DNA of 64,000 bases from an uncultured Ruminococcus sp. (GTDB lineage Bacteria > Bacillota > Clostridia > Oscillospirales > Ruminococcaceae). Made by a program: the position numbers and the translations under genes. Shown here piece by piece: positions 24,051 through 33,465 of this stretch. The notes under the pieces were generated by a model, which made no database searches, had not been told where the DNA came from, and saw nothing but the letters and a program-made list of their open reading frames with translations. The DNA lies in contig CAKSMF010000006.1 of NCBI GenBank assembly GCA_934474025.1, forward strand, positions 119,522 through 183,521, given 5' to 3'. Each line of letters starts with the position of its first letter. Within the stretch, counting starts at the first letter, position 1.

Positions 24051-25385
24051 ATGTCTTTGAAACTCAATACAAAATATCTTGCTGATTTTGTCAACAGTGA
24101 TGAACTTGCAGGAATAAAAGCTCAGGTTGAAGCTGCTGCTGATTCTCTTCACAAGAAAAATGGTCTCGGAAATGATTTTCTTGGCTGGGTAAATCTTCCT
24201 ACTGACTATGATAAGGAAGAATTTGCAAGAATTAAAGCTGCTGCTGAAAAAATCAAGAAGAATTCTGATATACTTATTGTTATTGGTATCGGTGGCTCAT
24301 ATCTTGGTGCAAGAGCTGCTATCGAACTTCTTAAATCGCCTCTTTACAATAATATCAGCAAGGATACTCCTGATATCTATTATGTTGGAAACAGCATAAA
24401 TCCTACATACCTTAACGAAATTATCTCTCTCTGCAAAGACAAGGATTTCTCCGTTAACGTAATTTCAAAATCCGGTACTACTACTGAACCTGCTCTTGCT
24501 TTCAGAATTTTCAAAAAAATGGTTGAAGAAAAGTACGGCAAGGAAGAAGCTAAAAACCGTATTTTTGCTACTACTGACAAGGCAAGAGGAACTCTTAAAA
24601 ACCTTTCTGATACTGAGGGTTACGAAACTTTTGTTATTCCTGATGATGTAGGCGGACGTTTCTCTGTTCTCACTGCTGTTGGTCTTCTTCCGATTGCTGT
24701 TGCAGGTTGTGATATCGACGCTCTTATGAAAGGTGCTGCTAAGGCTCAGGCTGATTTCTGTGCAGATTTTGATAACAATGATTGCTACAAATATGCAGCT
24801 CTCAGAAATATTCTCTACAGAAAAGGCAAATCTGTTGAAATGCTCGTTTCATATGACCCGAGTTTTGTTATGATGTCTGAATGGTACAAGCAACTCTTCG
24901 GCGAAAGTGAAGGCAAGGATAATAAGGGTATTTTCCCATCTGCTGCTGTATTCTCTACAGACCTTCATTCTATGGGTCAGTATATTCAAGACGGTGCAAG
25001 AATCCTTTTTGAAACTGTTGTTGATATAAAGAATCCTAAAACTGACCTTTTCCTTGAACCAGATGCTGAAAACCTTGACGGTCTTAACTTCCTTACAAAT
25101 CAGAATATGTCTGTTGTAAACAGAAAGGCTTTTGAAGGTACTGTTCTTGCTCACACTGAAGGCGGTGTTCCGAATATTATTCTTGAACTTGAAGATACTA
25201 CTGAAGAAAGTGTCGGCTATATGATTTATTTCTTTGAAAAAGCTTGTGCTATTTCTGGTTATGTTCTTGGCGTTAATCCATTTAACCAGCCTGGTGTTGA
25301 AAGCTATAAGTCAAATATGTTTGCACTTCTTGGAAAACCTGGTTACGAGGGTGCTAAGGCTGCCCTTGAAGCAAAGCTCGGTTAA
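24051..25385 (+). CDS. pgi: Glucose-6-phosphate isomerase
   Basis: 444 residues, the length of the Bacillus-type enzyme. Sugar-phosphate-binding VIGIGGSYLGARAA and VISKSGTTTEPALAFR are present, as are DDVGGRFSVLTAVGLLP and, at the C-terminus, NPFNQPGVESYK with the catalytic lysine. It interconverts glucose-6-P and fructose-6-P in the cytoplasm. Strong ribosome site GGAGG ahead of the ATG, own promoter. No terminator is evident before the next gene, so read-through to the small P-loop gene is likely. Confidence 0.97.
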   Translation: MSLKLNTKYLADFVNSDELAGIKAQVEAAADSLHKKNGLGNDFLGWVNLPTDYDKEEFARIKAAAEKIKKNSDILIVIGIGGSYLGARAAIELLKSPLYNNISKDTPDIYYVGNSINPTYLNEIISLCKDKDFSVNVISKSGTTTEPALAFRIFKKMVEEKYGKEEAKNRIFATTDKARGTLKNLSDTEGYETFVIPDDVGGRFSVLTAVGLLPIAVAGCDIDALMKGAAKAQADFCADFDNNDCYKYAALRNILYRKGKSVEMLVSYDPSFVMMSEWYKQLFGESEGKDNKGIFPSAAVFSTDLHSMGQYIQDGARILFETVVDIKNPKTDLFLEPDAENLDGLNFLTNQNMSVVNRKAFEGTVLAHTEGGVPNIILELEDTTEESVGYMIYFFEKACAISGYVLGVNPFNQPGVESYKSNMFALLGKPGYEGAKAALEAKLG

Positions 25386-25452
25386 TTTTTCCGGCTTATA
25401 TATCCCCCAAATACGTAAAATGCCGTAAGGCAACGGAAGGAGTAAAATACTT

Positions 25453-25860
25453 ATGATTAAACTTATTACTGGTAAAAAGGGTACAGGCAAAACCAAGATT
25501 CTTATTGACCAGATTAATGAATCTGTAAAGGCTTCCAACGGTAACGTTGTATGCGTTGAAAAAGGTTCAACTGTAAGATATTCTATCAGCCGTAAGGCAA
25601 GATGGTGCGATACAGAATACTACAAGGTAGACGGATATGAGGCTTTCTACGGCTTTGTTGCAGGTCTTCTTGCAAGCAACTATGATATTACTGATATCTT
25701 TGTTGACGGTATTTTCAAAATCGGCGGTCGTGATTATGAGGCTTTCGGCAATATGCTCGAAAAAATTGATGCCCTCACAGGTGAAGACGTTTCTGTTGTA
25801 TTCACTGTTTCTGCTGACGTTGCAGAACTTACTGAAAACGTAAAGCAGTTTATTAAGTAA
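25453..25860 (+). CDS. Small P-loop protein of unknown function (135 aa)
   Basis: Walker A is at 7-14 (GKKGTGKT). FVDGIFKI (about 93-100) is a possible Walker B-like strand, and VVFTVSADVAEL is a further core strand. The size and strand-helix pattern suit a minimal P-loop ATPase fold. Similar proteins occur widely in Clostridia, sometimes labelled twitching-motility-like, but I know of no demonstrated role. It lies 67 bases after pgi with ribosome site GGAAGGAG. Codon use matches the highly expressed neighbours. Confidence 0.75.
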   Translation: MIKLITGKKGTGKTKILIDQINESVKASNGNVVCVEKGSTVRYSISRKARWCDTEYYKVDGYEAFYGFVAGLLASNYDITDIFVDGIFKIGGRDYEAFGNMLEKIDALTGEDVSVVFTVSADVAELTENVKQFIK

Positions 25861-25898
25861 TTTCTGAATAAATTTTCACTTTTTTTCAGAAACACCTA

Positions 25899-25927
25899 TT
25901 GACATATACTGTGAATTGGTGTATAAT
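25899..25927 (+). promoter_or_regulatory. Consensus promoter of yceD-rpmF
   Basis: TTGACA 25899-25904, a 17-base spacer, and TATAAT 25922-25927: a perfect match, as expected for a ribosomal-protein operon. Confidence 0.85.
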
Positions 25928-25960
25928 ATATTTTATGATGCTCTGAAAGGTTTTTTGTAT

Positions 25961-26416
25961 ATGGTTTTTAATTTAAGACAACTTTTCAATATCGTTGGTG
26001 AATCTAAAGAAATCGAATATTCTATATCTGAGAATGAACTTTCTGCTATCCATGGATACAGCTTTTCTTCTCCCGTTAAAATTACTGGTAAGTTCTTTAA
26101 CCGTGCCGGAGTTGTCTATCTTGAATATTCTGTTAATTTTTCCCTCTCTCTTATCTGTGATAGATGTCTTGATGAATTTGAAAGGGAATATACCTTTGAT
26201 TTCTCACACATTGTAGTTCCGTCTGTTAACGGTAACAATGATGATTATATTGTCGCTGACGGTGAGAGCATTGAACTGAATGATATTGCTTTTACTGACC
26301 TGCTTTTACAACTGCCATCTAAAATTCTCTGCAAAGATGACTGCAAAGGTCTTTGTATGGTCTGCGGTTGTAACCTTAACGTCTCTGAATGCAATTGTCT
26401 AATTTCTGAGCTGTGA
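25961..26416 (+). CDS. yceD: YceD/DUF177 family protein
   Basis: 151 residues from ATG 25961. The longer frame from TTG 25916 would begin inside the promoter and is rejected. Mostly beta N-terminal part, then CDRCLDEF and, near the end, KILCKDDCKGLCMVCGCNLNVSECNC, the paired cysteine clusters of DUF177. YceD is almost always followed by rpmF, as here. In bacteria and plastids it is linked to 23S rRNA accumulation and ribosome assembly. The Cys clusters may hold zinc. Confidence 0.9.
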   Translation: MVFNLRQLFNIVGESKEIEYSISENELSAIHGYSFSSPVKITGKFFNRAGVVYLEYSVNFSLSLICDRCLDEFEREYTFDFSHIVVPSVNGNNDDYIVADGESIELNDIAFTDLLLQLPSKILCKDDCKGLCMVCGCNLNVSECNCLISEL

Positions 26417-26440
26417 AGCTCGTTGTAAGGAGGTGCCAGA

Positions 26441-26623
26441 ATGGCTGTACCAAAGAGAAAAACTTCCAAGGCAAGACGTGATAAGAGACGTTCTGCTGTA
26501 TGGAAGCTTGACGTGCCTGCTATGTCCAAGTGCGACAACTGTGGCGCATATAAGGCTCCGCACAAGGTTTGCAAGAACTGCGGTTTCTATAAGGGCGTAG
26601 AGGTTATCAAAATCGACGCTTAA
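26441..26623 (+). CDS. rpmF: Ribosomal protein L32
   Basis: 60 residues. MAVPKRKTSKARRDKRRS is the L32 signature, followed by zinc-ribbon pairs CDNC and CKNC. It is part of the large ribosomal subunit. Having all four zinc cysteines marks it as the C+ form. Ribosome site AAGGAGG lies upstream, co-transcribed with yceD. Confidence 0.98.
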   Translation: MAVPKRKTSKARRDKRRSAVWKLDVPAMSKCDNCGAYKAPHKVCKNCGFYKGVEVIKIDA

Positions 26624-26646
26624 TCGGCTTAATCCGATACATTGAG

Positions 26647-26683
26647 AAGGAGAGGAGGAGTTAAGTCCTGCTCTCCTTTTTTT
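26647..26683 (+). terminator. Terminator after rpmF
   Basis: A long stem pairs AGGAGAG + AGGA (26648-26659) with TCCT + CTCTCCT (26665-26677), one internal mismatch, followed by T7. Confidence 0.85.
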
Positions 26684-26702
26684 GAAAATTATGGAGGATT
26701 AC

Positions 26703-28004
26703 ATGGTTGAAATTAAAAGTATTATTGCAAATTCTCCCGCTTTCATTGCCGGAATCCGTCCACATGATTTCCTGATTTCCGTAAATAATCAAGAAATTCA
26801 TGACGTTCTTGACTATATGTTCTATTCTGCGGAAACTTCAACCACTCTTGTTATTCTTCGCAATGGCGAAAAACTTTCATTTGATATTCAAAAGGACGAA
26901 TACGACGATATCGGTCTTGAATTTGAAACTTTCCTTATGGATAAAAAATTATCTTGCAGAAATAAATGCGTTTTTTGTTTTATTGACCAAATGCCCCCCG
27001 GTATGCGTGAATCACTTTACTTTAAAGACGATGATGCGAGACTTTCTTTTCTTCAGGGAAACTATGTCACTCTTACCAATCTTGAACAATCTGACATAGA
27101 CCGCATTATTAAAATGAAACTTAATATAAATGTTTCTGTTCACACGACTAATCCCGATTTGCGTGTGAAAATGATGCATAACCGTTTTGCTGGGGAAAAA
27201 CTTAAATTTATTTATCAGCTTGCTGAAAATGGTATAAAACTTAATTGCCAGATTGTTTGCTGTCCTAATCTTAATGATGGTGATGAACTAAGACGTTCAT
27301 TGACTGATTTGGGAAATCTTATGCCTAATATTTCAAGTATGGCTGTTGTTCCAGTTGGTCTGACAAAGTTTCGCAAGGGATTATTTCCGCTTACTTCTTT
27401 CACCCCTGAAAAAGCCTCCGAAACTATAGATATAATAGCAGAATTTCAGGACGTTTTTCTTGAAAAATTCGGAACAAGAACTGTTTTCCCGTCAGATGAA
27501 TTCTTTATTATCGCTAATAGACCGATTCCTCCTATGGAATATTATGAAGATTTTCCTCAATATGAAAACGGCGTAGGAATGGTACGTTCACTTATTGATG
27601 AATTTGAAAAAGCCATTGAAGTTGCTGAATGGGAGGTCGGAGAACGTCATGTATCATTAGCTACTGGATATTCTGCATATGGAGTCATAAAGTTTCTTGC
27701 TGAAATGGCTGAAAAACATTTTCCTTTGCTTAAATGCGACGTTTATAGAATAAGAAATGACTTTTTTGGAGAAACTATTACTGTTGCAGGTCTGATAACT
27801 GCTCAGGATTTGATTGCTCAGCTTAAAGGAAAAGATTTAGGAGATAATCTCATTATTTCAAGTTCAATGGTAAGAAGAGATTCTACAGAATTTCTTGATG
27901 ACCTTACAATAAAAGATGTTGAAAATGCTTTGAATGTAAAAATAAAACACGTCCCTAATGACGGATATGAATTCCTTGATGCAATTATGGGAATTGTTTA
28001 TTAA
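26703..28004 (+). CDS. PDZ-radical SAM-DUF512 protein
   Basis: 433 residues from ATG 26703, five bases after GGAGG (26693-26697). A TTG at 26682 overlaps the terminator tail and is rejected. An N-terminal PDZ-like domain (AFIAGIRPHDFLISVNNQEI) is followed by a Cys-x3-Cys-x2-Cys Fe-S motif (CRNKCVFCFIDQMP), a radical SAM-like barrel, and the C-terminal DUF512 domain (TGYSAYGVIKFLAE, VAGLITAQDLI). Function unknown. The gene typically precedes der in Clostridia, as here, which hints at ribosome or envelope biogenesis. Confidence 0.9.
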   Translation: MVEIKSIIANSPAFIAGIRPHDFLISVNNQEIHDVLDYMFYSAETSTTLVILRNGEKLSFDIQKDEYDDIGLEFETFLMDKKLSCRNKCVFCFIDQMPPGMRESLYFKDDDARLSFLQGNYVTLTNLEQSDIDRIIKMKLNINVSVHTTNPDLRVKMMHNRFAGEKLKFIYQLAENGIKLNCQIVCCPNLNDGDELRRSLTDLGNLMPNISSMAVVPVGLTKFRKGLFPLTSFTPEKASETIDIIAEFQDVFLEKFGTRTVFPSDEFFIIANRPIPPMEYYEDFPQYENGVGMVRSLIDEFEKAIEVAEWEVGERHVSLATGYSAYGVIKFLAEMAEKHFPLLKCDVYRIRNDFFGETITVAGLITAQDLIAQLKGKDLGDNLIISSSMVRRDSTEFLDDLTIKDVENALNVKIKHVPNDGYEFLDAIMGIVY

Positions 28005-28026
28005 AATATGAAAGGAGTATGATAAA

Positions 28027-29355
28027 ATGTCACTACCAATTGTTGCAGTTGTAGGCAGACCTAATGTCGGTAAATCCACACTGTTTAATAAGATTATAGG
28101 GCAAAGGCTTTCAATAGTTGAAGATACCCCCGGAGTTACTCGTGACCGTATCTATTCAAAATGTGAATGGCGTAACAAAACTTTTATGGTTGTTGACACC
28201 GGAGGTATAGAACCTGATAGTGATGATGTTATTCTCTCCCAGATGAGAAGACAATCTGAACTTGCTATAGAAAAAGCTGATGTTATAATTTTTCTTACCG
28301 ATATCAGATGCGGAGTTACTGCCGATGATTACGCTGTTGCAGAAATGCTTATAAAAAGCGGTAAACCAATTATCTTAGCTGTTAACAAGTGTGATACTCT
28401 CGGCGAACCTCCTATGGAACTTTATGAATTTTATAATCTCGGACTTGGAGACCCTTATCCTGTATCTTCTGTTCATGGTCATGGAACTGGTGATATGCTT
28501 GACGCTGTTTATGAATATCTTCCGGATAATGACGCTAAAGAATATGATGAAGAATACATCAAAGTTGCTGTAATCGGAAAGCCAAATGCCGGAAAATCTT
28601 CACTTATAAACAAAATTGCAGGTGAAGAACGTGTTATAGTTTCGGATATCGCAGGTACTACAAGAGATTCAACGGATACCATTATTGAAAATGAATTCGG
28701 AAAATTTGTTTTCATAGATACTGCCGGTATAAGAAAAAAATCAAGAATTACTGAAAAAGTAGAACATTATAGTGTTTTACGTGCATATATGGCAGTTGAC
28801 CGTGCTGACGTTTGCGTTATAATGATTGATGCTTCTGAGGGATTCACAGAACAGGATTCAAAAGTTGCCGGATACGCTCATGAACAGGGAAAAGCTTGTG
28901 TTGTTGCTGTTAATAAATGGGATTTGGTTGAAAAAACTGATAAAACTATGCAGGAATACCGCACTAAACTTGAAAACGATTTTAGCTTTATGTCATATGT
29001 TCCGTTTGTGTTTATCTCTGCTAAAACAGGTCAGCGTATAAATAAGCTTTATGAACTTATAAAATACACTCACGAACAGAACAGTATGAGAATTTCTACA
29101 GGTATGCTTAATGATGTTCTTGCATATGCTACAACAAGAGTTCAGCCACCGTCAGACAAGGGAAGAAGACTTAAAATTTATTATATGACACAACCTTCTA
29201 CTAAACCGCCTACATTTGTTATTTTTGTAAACAGAGCTGATTTATTTCATTTTTCTTATAAAAGATATATCGAAAATCAGATACGTTCCACTTTTGGTCT
29301 TGAGGGAACTCCGGTTCGTTTTATAGTACGTGAGAGAGGAGGTAATGACAAGTGA
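28027..29355 (+). CDS. der: Ribosome biogenesis GTPase Der (EngA)
   Basis: 442 residues with two consecutive GTPase domains: GRPNVGKST at 10-18 with DTGG and NKCD, and a second with GKPNAGKSS, DTAG and NKWD. A KH-like C-terminal domain follows. Tandem G domains are unique to Der, which acts in 50S subunit assembly. It overlaps plsY by four bases. Confidence 0.97.
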   Translation: MSLPIVAVVGRPNVGKSTLFNKIIGQRLSIVEDTPGVTRDRIYSKCEWRNKTFMVVDTGGIEPDSDDVILSQMRRQSELAIEKADVIIFLTDIRCGVTADDYAVAEMLIKSGKPIILAVNKCDTLGEPPMELYEFYNLGLGDPYPVSSVHGHGTGDMLDAVYEYLPDNDAKEYDEEYIKVAVIGKPNAGKSSLINKIAGEERVIVSDIAGTTRDSTDTIIENEFGKFVFIDTAGIRKKSRITEKVEHYSVLRAYMAVDRADVCVIMIDASEGFTEQDSKVAGYAHEQGKACVVAVNKWDLVEKTDKTMQEYRTKLENDFSFMSYVPFVFISAKTGQRINKLYELIKYTHEQNSMRISTGMLNDVLAYATTRVQPPSDKGRRLKIYYMTQPSTKPPTFVIFVNRADLFHFSYKRYIENQIRSTFGLEGTPVRFIVRERGGNDK

Positions 29356-30008
29356 GTTATTTACTTGCTATTGTTATTGCTGCTGCTCTCGGGTATTTCC
29401 TTGGCAGTCTTAACTTTTCAATTATAATAGTTAAAATTATGACCGGTAAAGATATTCGTGAAATGGGCAGTAACAATGCCGGTCTTACGAATACTTACCG
29501 TTGTGCAGGAAAAACTTGTGCTTTGCTTACACTTGTCGGCGACGTTCTTAAAAGTGTGCTTGCGGTTACTCTTGCAATGATATTTGCTAATTTGCTTAAA
29601 GCTGGAATAAATGGTGATGTTAAATATATAGAATATATTGCGGGAATAGGTGCGGTAATGGGACATATTTTCCCTATATATTATGGTTTCAAGGGAGGAA
29701 AAGGTGTACTTGCCGGAGCTTCTTCATTTATCATAATTGACCCGAAAGTATTTATATCAATTTTAGCTATTTTTATAGTTATTCTTGCAATATCAAAATA
29801 TGTTTCTCTTGCATCTATTTTTTCTGCTGTATACTGTCCGATAGCTGTATTCCTGATGTCTCTTATTGTGGAAAACGAATCAATAGGTATAGTTATTTTA
29901 CATACTTTGTTTTCGGCTGTAATGGCTGGGGTTATTATATGGAAACATAAACCAAATATTGACAGACTTCTTGCAGGTACAGAAAATAAGTTTGTATTCA
30001 GAAAATAA
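29352..30008 (+). CDS. plsY: Acyl-phosphate:glycerol-3-phosphate acyltransferase
   Basis: 218 residues, GTG start at 29352 overlapping the der stop, with GGAGG upstream. Membrane protein with the family blocks GYFLGSLNFSIII, the GSNNAGLTNTYR phosphate-binding loop and FKGGKGVLAG. It makes lysophosphatidic acid, the first step of phospholipid synthesis, and sits next to gpsA, which supplies its glycerol-3-phosphate. Confidence 0.95.
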   Translation: MSYLLAIVIAAALGYFLGSLNFSIIIVKIMTGKDIREMGSNNAGLTNTYRCAGKTCALLTLVGDVLKSVLAVTLAMIFANLLKAGINGDVKYIEYIAGIGAVMGHIFPIYYGFKGGKGVLAGASSFIIIDPKVFISILAIFIVILAISKYVSLASIFSAVYCPIAVFLMSLIVENESIGIVILHTLFSAVMAGVIIWKHKPNIDRLLAGTENKFVFRK

Positions 30009-30014
30009 TATTAA

Positions 30015-30042
30015 GAGCATATCTGTAAAACCGGATATGCTC
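30015..30042 (+). other. Intercistronic hairpin between plsY and gpsA
   Basis: GAGCATATC (30015-30023) pairs perfectly with GATATGCTC (30034-30042), 10-base loop, no T-run. It is more likely an RNA-stability or processing element than a terminator. Confidence 0.55.
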
Positions 30043-30064
30043 ATTTGATAGGAGGTATTTTTTT

Positions 30065-31057
30065 ATGGCAAATGTAGTTATACTTGGTTCAGGAGGATTC
30101 GGATTAAGTCTTGCTGTTATGGCTGAACACTGCGGGAAACACAATGTCATAGTGTGGTCAAAATTTCAGTCTGAAATTAACGAAATCAGAAAACATGGTG
30201 AACATATTCAGAAATTACCAGGAGTTCCTATTTCTGAAAGCATCATGCTGACAAGTGATATTTCATGCGTAAAAGGTTGTGATATACTGATTTTCGGTAT
30301 ACCCTCAAGCTTTGTCCGTGATGTTGCAAAACTTGCTGCCCCTTATACTGATGAAAAAATGGTTATTGTAAACACCGGAAAAGGTTTGGAAGAGGGAACT
30401 TTTAAACTTTTAAGTGATGTTATCGGAGAAGAAATAAAAAATGATAAAATTGTAGTTTTATCTGGTCCTTCACACGCCGAAGAAGTAGCACGTTGTATTC
30501 CTACAACAATCGTTGCAGCTTCTAAAAACCTTTCTGCTGCTGAATATGTACAAAAAATTTTTGCAAGCGATTGCCTCAGAATATACATTAATGATGATGT
30601 TACAGGTTGTGAAATCGGTGGTGCTTTAAAAAATATTATCGCTTTATGCGTAGGAATATGTGACGGTATGGGTTACGGAGACAATACTAAAGCCGCACTC
30701 ATGACAAGAGGTATTCATGAAATAGCACGTCTCGGAAAAGCTATGGGAGCAAAAGCAAGCACTTTCAGCGGATTGACCGGAATAGGCGACCTTATAGTTA
30801 CTTGTACAAGTATGCACAGCAGAAACAGACGTGCAGGTATTCTCATAGGACAGGGAATTTCTCCGGAAGAAGCCGTAGAAAAAGTGGGAACTGTTGAGGG
30901 ATATTTCTGTTGTAAGGTTGCTTATGAACTTTCACAGAAAATTGGTGTAGAAATGCCTATCACTGAACAGCTTAACAATATTCTTTTCCATGGCGGTGAT
31001 GTCAGAAAGGCTCTAAGTGAACTTATGAACCGTCCATTGAGTTACGAAGAAATTTAA
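30065..31057 (+). CDS. gpsA: Glycerol-3-phosphate dehydrogenase [NAD(P)+]
   Basis: 330 residues. The N-terminal Rossmann GSGGFGLSLA replaces the more usual GxGxWGTALA. Then SGPSHAEEVAR, catalytic Lys in GGALKNIIAL, LTRGIHEIARLG and the TFSGLTGIGDLIVTC block. It reduces dihydroxyacetone phosphate to sn-glycerol-3-phosphate for PlsY. Ribosome site AGGAGG; conserved order der-plsY-gpsA. Confidence 0.96.
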   Translation: MANVVILGSGGFGLSLAVMAEHCGKHNVIVWSKFQSEINEIRKHGEHIQKLPGVPISESIMLTSDISCVKGCDILIFGIPSSFVRDVAKLAAPYTDEKMVIVNTGKGLEEGTFKLLSDVIGEEIKNDKIVVLSGPSHAEEVARCIPTTIVAASKNLSAAEYVQKIFASDCLRIYINDDVTGCEIGGALKNIIALCVGICDGMGYGDNTKAALMTRGIHEIARLGKAMGAKASTFSGLTGIGDLIVTCTSMHSRNRRAGILIGQGISPEEAVEKVGTVEGYFCCKVAYELSQKIGVEMPITEQLNNILFHGGDVRKALSELMNRPLSYEEI

Positions 31058-31127
31058 AAAAGCATACTTAAATATAAAGGAAATTAAATTCCTGAAATAA
31101 ACATATATATTTAATGAGGTGATATTT

Positions 31128-32657
31128 ATGATAAAAATTCTTGAATACAGAGGACATATCCGCAATTGGAAACAACTTTGCGAAGAACTGGGAATATCTG
31201 TTCTTACACGTGAAGAACGTGAAAAACAAATAATTTCCAAAGCTTATGAAAAATGGGGGCATGATATGGCAAACCATATTTACGGAATGTTCGCATTTGC
31301 TCTCGATGATAACGGAAAAATCTTCTGTATGCGTGACCAGTTTGGAACAAAACCTTTTTATTACTATCAGACAGCAAAAGGAAATTTACTTTTTGGTACA
31401 ACGATAAGAAAAATTATGGAGCAGGACGGTTTTATAAAAGAAGTGAATACTGATATGCTTCAGATTTATATGTCACTTACTTATGTTGCCGGAGAGGATA
31501 CATTTTTCAAAGGTGTCAAAAAATTAATGCCTGGTCATTGGTTGGAATTTGAAAACGGTAAACTTATAATTGAACGTTACTGGACACCTACATTCAATCC
31601 AGATAATTCTAAAACTCTCAACGAATGGGCAGACGAAATTCATTCAACAGTGCAGGAAGTTTTCAAAGATGTAAAGGAAGATGATGAAACCGCTGAATCA
31701 TTTCTTTCAGGAGGAGTGGATTCTTCATATGTTTTAGCAATGTCTGATGTTAAAGTTACCGATTCATGCGGATATGATGATGAACGCTTTGATGAATCTG
31801 GACTTGCGAAAAAAACTGCTGATATTTTAGGACGTGAAAATAATCGTTGTCTGATTACTCCAGAAGATTATTTCAATATAGTTCCTTATGTTATGTACAA
31901 TATGGAACAGCCTTTAGGTGATGCTTCTGCTATAGCATTCGCAATTGCCTGCAAAGCAACCACCAAACATACTAAAATATGTTATTCCGGTGAGGGAGCT
32001 GACGAATTTTTCGGCGGATATAATATGTATCGCAATGCTGAAAGATATGGTGATAATCTTAAAAATTTCTATGTCGGAAACACAAACATAATGAAAGAGG
32101 ACGAAAAACAAAAAATACTTAAAAGCTATAATCCAAATGTTCTTCCGATTAACCTTGTAAAAGGAATCTATGAAGAAACAGAAGGTCTTGACCCTCTCAC
32201 AAAAATGTCAGATGTTGATATTCAGATATGGCTTGAAGGCGATATTTACCTGAATGTTGACAAGATGAGTACAGCAGTAGGTCTTGAAATACGTATGCCT
32301 CTTACAGATATACGAGTATTTGATATAGCTTCAAGACTTCCGTCAAAATATAAGGTTAATGACGAAACAAACAAAGTGGCATTCCGTACAGCTTCTGCAA
32401 AAGTTCTTCCTGATGAAATAGCTTTCAGAAAGAAACTTGGTTTTATAGTTCCAATAAGAATATGGCTTGCTGATGAACGTTATAACAGTGACGTTAAAGA
32501 AAAATTCAACAGCAAAATGGCTGAACAGTTCTTTAACATTGATGAAATTAATAATATTTTCAATGATTATGTTAATGGTAATTCTGATAACTGGCGTAAA
32601 GTATGGACTATATATACATTCCTTGTGTGGTATGAAGAATACTTTGTAAAAAGATAA
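31128..32657 (+). CDS. Asparagine synthetase paralogue lacking the glutaminase nucleophile
   Basis: 509 residues from ATG 31128, with GAGGTG six bases upstream. The GTG at 31119 inside that site is rejected. Compared with AsnB in this window, about 70 N-terminal residues are missing, including Cys2, RHRGPD and the GHRRLSI block. The first residues (MIKILEYRGHIRN) align to the strand around FNGEIYNY, with RGH in place of NGE. The rest of the amidotransferase fold and the whole synthetase domain remain: SGGVDS at 194-199, GEGADEFFGGY, NVDKMSTAVGLEIRMPL. It could use free ammonia, adenylate another substrate, or serve as a regulator. Only 70 bases separate it from gpsA, so the missing part is not encoded upstream. 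Confidence 0.88.
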   Translation: MIKILEYRGHIRNWKQLCEELGISVLTREEREKQIISKAYEKWGHDMANHIYGMFAFALDDNGKIFCMRDQFGTKPFYYYQTAKGNLLFGTTIRKIMEQDGFIKEVNTDMLQIYMSLTYVAGEDTFFKGVKKLMPGHWLEFENGKLIIERYWTPTFNPDNSKTLNEWADEIHSTVQEVFKDVKEDDETAESFLSGGVDSSYVLAMSDVKVTDSCGYDDERFDESGLAKKTADILGRENNRCLITPEDYFNIVPYVMYNMEQPLGDASAIAFAIACKATTKHTKICYSGEGADEFFGGYNMYRNAERYGDNLKNFYVGNTNIMKEDEKQKILKSYNPNVLPINLVKGIYEETEGLDPLTKMSDVDIQIWLEGDIYLNVDKMSTAVGLEIRMPLTDIRVFDIASRLPSKYKVNDETNKVAFRTASAKVLPDEIAFRKKLGFIVPIRIWLADERYNSDVKEKFNSKMAEQFFNIDEINNIFNDYVNGNSDNWRKVWTIYTFLVWYEEYFVKR

Positions 32658-32660
32658 AAA

Positions 32661-32696
32661 AATAATCCCTCTGAATTATTTTTCGGAGGGATTATT
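32661..32696. terminator. Bidirectional terminator
   Basis: AATAATCCCTC (32661-32671) pairs with GAGGGATTATT (32686-32696), flanked by A and T runs. The minus-strand gene's stop codon lies within the right arm. Confidence 0.85.
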
Positions 32697-33465
32697 TATT
32701 TTTTCTTTCTTCAATAACTTTTCTTAATTCTTCAAGCTGTTCACGGAAAGATTTATCAATATCAAGTTTTAATTTAGGAAATGCGTGTTCAATACGCCTG
32801 TCAACAAATTTCCTCTTGCCGGCTTCCTTGTATTTTTCACGGATTTCTTCATATTTATCATGCAACTTTTTAGAATTTTCAACACCATTATATAATTTTT
32901 CGCCTGTATAATCGGAAATTTTTCGCATTTCAGAGGAAATATTGTCAAGAATTTTAAGACGATTCTTTATGTGTATTACGGCGAATACAGTTATAATCAT
33001 ATCACTTGCAAAACCTGTCATTATTACGCATATCAAAATTTTTCCGAGAGTATCTGGAATGTGTTCTACAAATCCCACTACAAACGGGTGAATCAATCTG
33101 ACAGCAATCAGGCAGGCAATTCCCCATAAAAGCGAAAATTTAAGGCAGATATATCCTTTCAGGTTAAATCGTTCGTCTGAATAGTCCCACCAGTTTTGAT
33201 GAAATATTTTTTCAAGAATGAATCCTGTTACGAGTTCAAGGAAAGTTGTAAGCAATACCGAACCAAAGAACAATATTATAATATTTTCTTTAAGAGGTTC
33301 AAGAGTGGCAGTAACTATAATCATTCCAAAACCATATATAGGACAGTAAGGACCATTTAAGAAACCACGGTTTATAAATTTTCCGTGTTCTATTGCCTGA
33401 TAGATTACCTCAAGACACCAACCGAAAAATGCATATATTATAAAGTACCAGAGATATATATAAAT
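32692..33465 (-). CDS. CmpB-type (putative ABC transporter permease family) membrane protein with probable ATT start
   Basis: 257 residues if started at ATT 33465. The first ATG in frame (33324) would remove 47 residues that are clearly part of the family: WYFIIYAFFGWCLEVIYQ and RGFLNGPYCPIYGFG, the usual N-terminal signature. No ATG, GTG or TTG lies in frame between those residues and the ribosome site AAGGAGG (33480-33474). ATT sits exactly eight bases from it. Several membrane helices follow (about 1-20, 45-70, 100-125, 135-160), then a charged cytoplasmic coiled tail (about 165-257). Family function unknown. It lies 15 bases behind the LUD gene. Confidence 0.8.
   Translation of the reverse strand: MYIYLWYFIIYAFFGWCLEVIYQAIEHGKFINRGFLNGPYCPIYGFGMIIVTATLEPLKENIIILFFGSVLLTTFLELVTGFILEKIFHQNWWDYSDERFNLKGYICLKFSLLWGIACLIAVRLIHPFVVGFVEHIPDTLGKILICVIMTGFASDMIITVFAVIHIKNRLKILDNISSEMRKISDYTGEKLYNGVENSKKLHDKYEEIREKYKEAGKRKFVDRRIEHAFPKLKLDIDKSFREQLEELRKVIEERKNK

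Noticed and set aside
25861..25892. Inverted repeat TTTCTGAA/TTCAGAAA after the small P-loop gene as terminator
   Set aside because: The stem is AT-rich with a 16-base loop and no T-run follows; it merges into the yceD promoter region.
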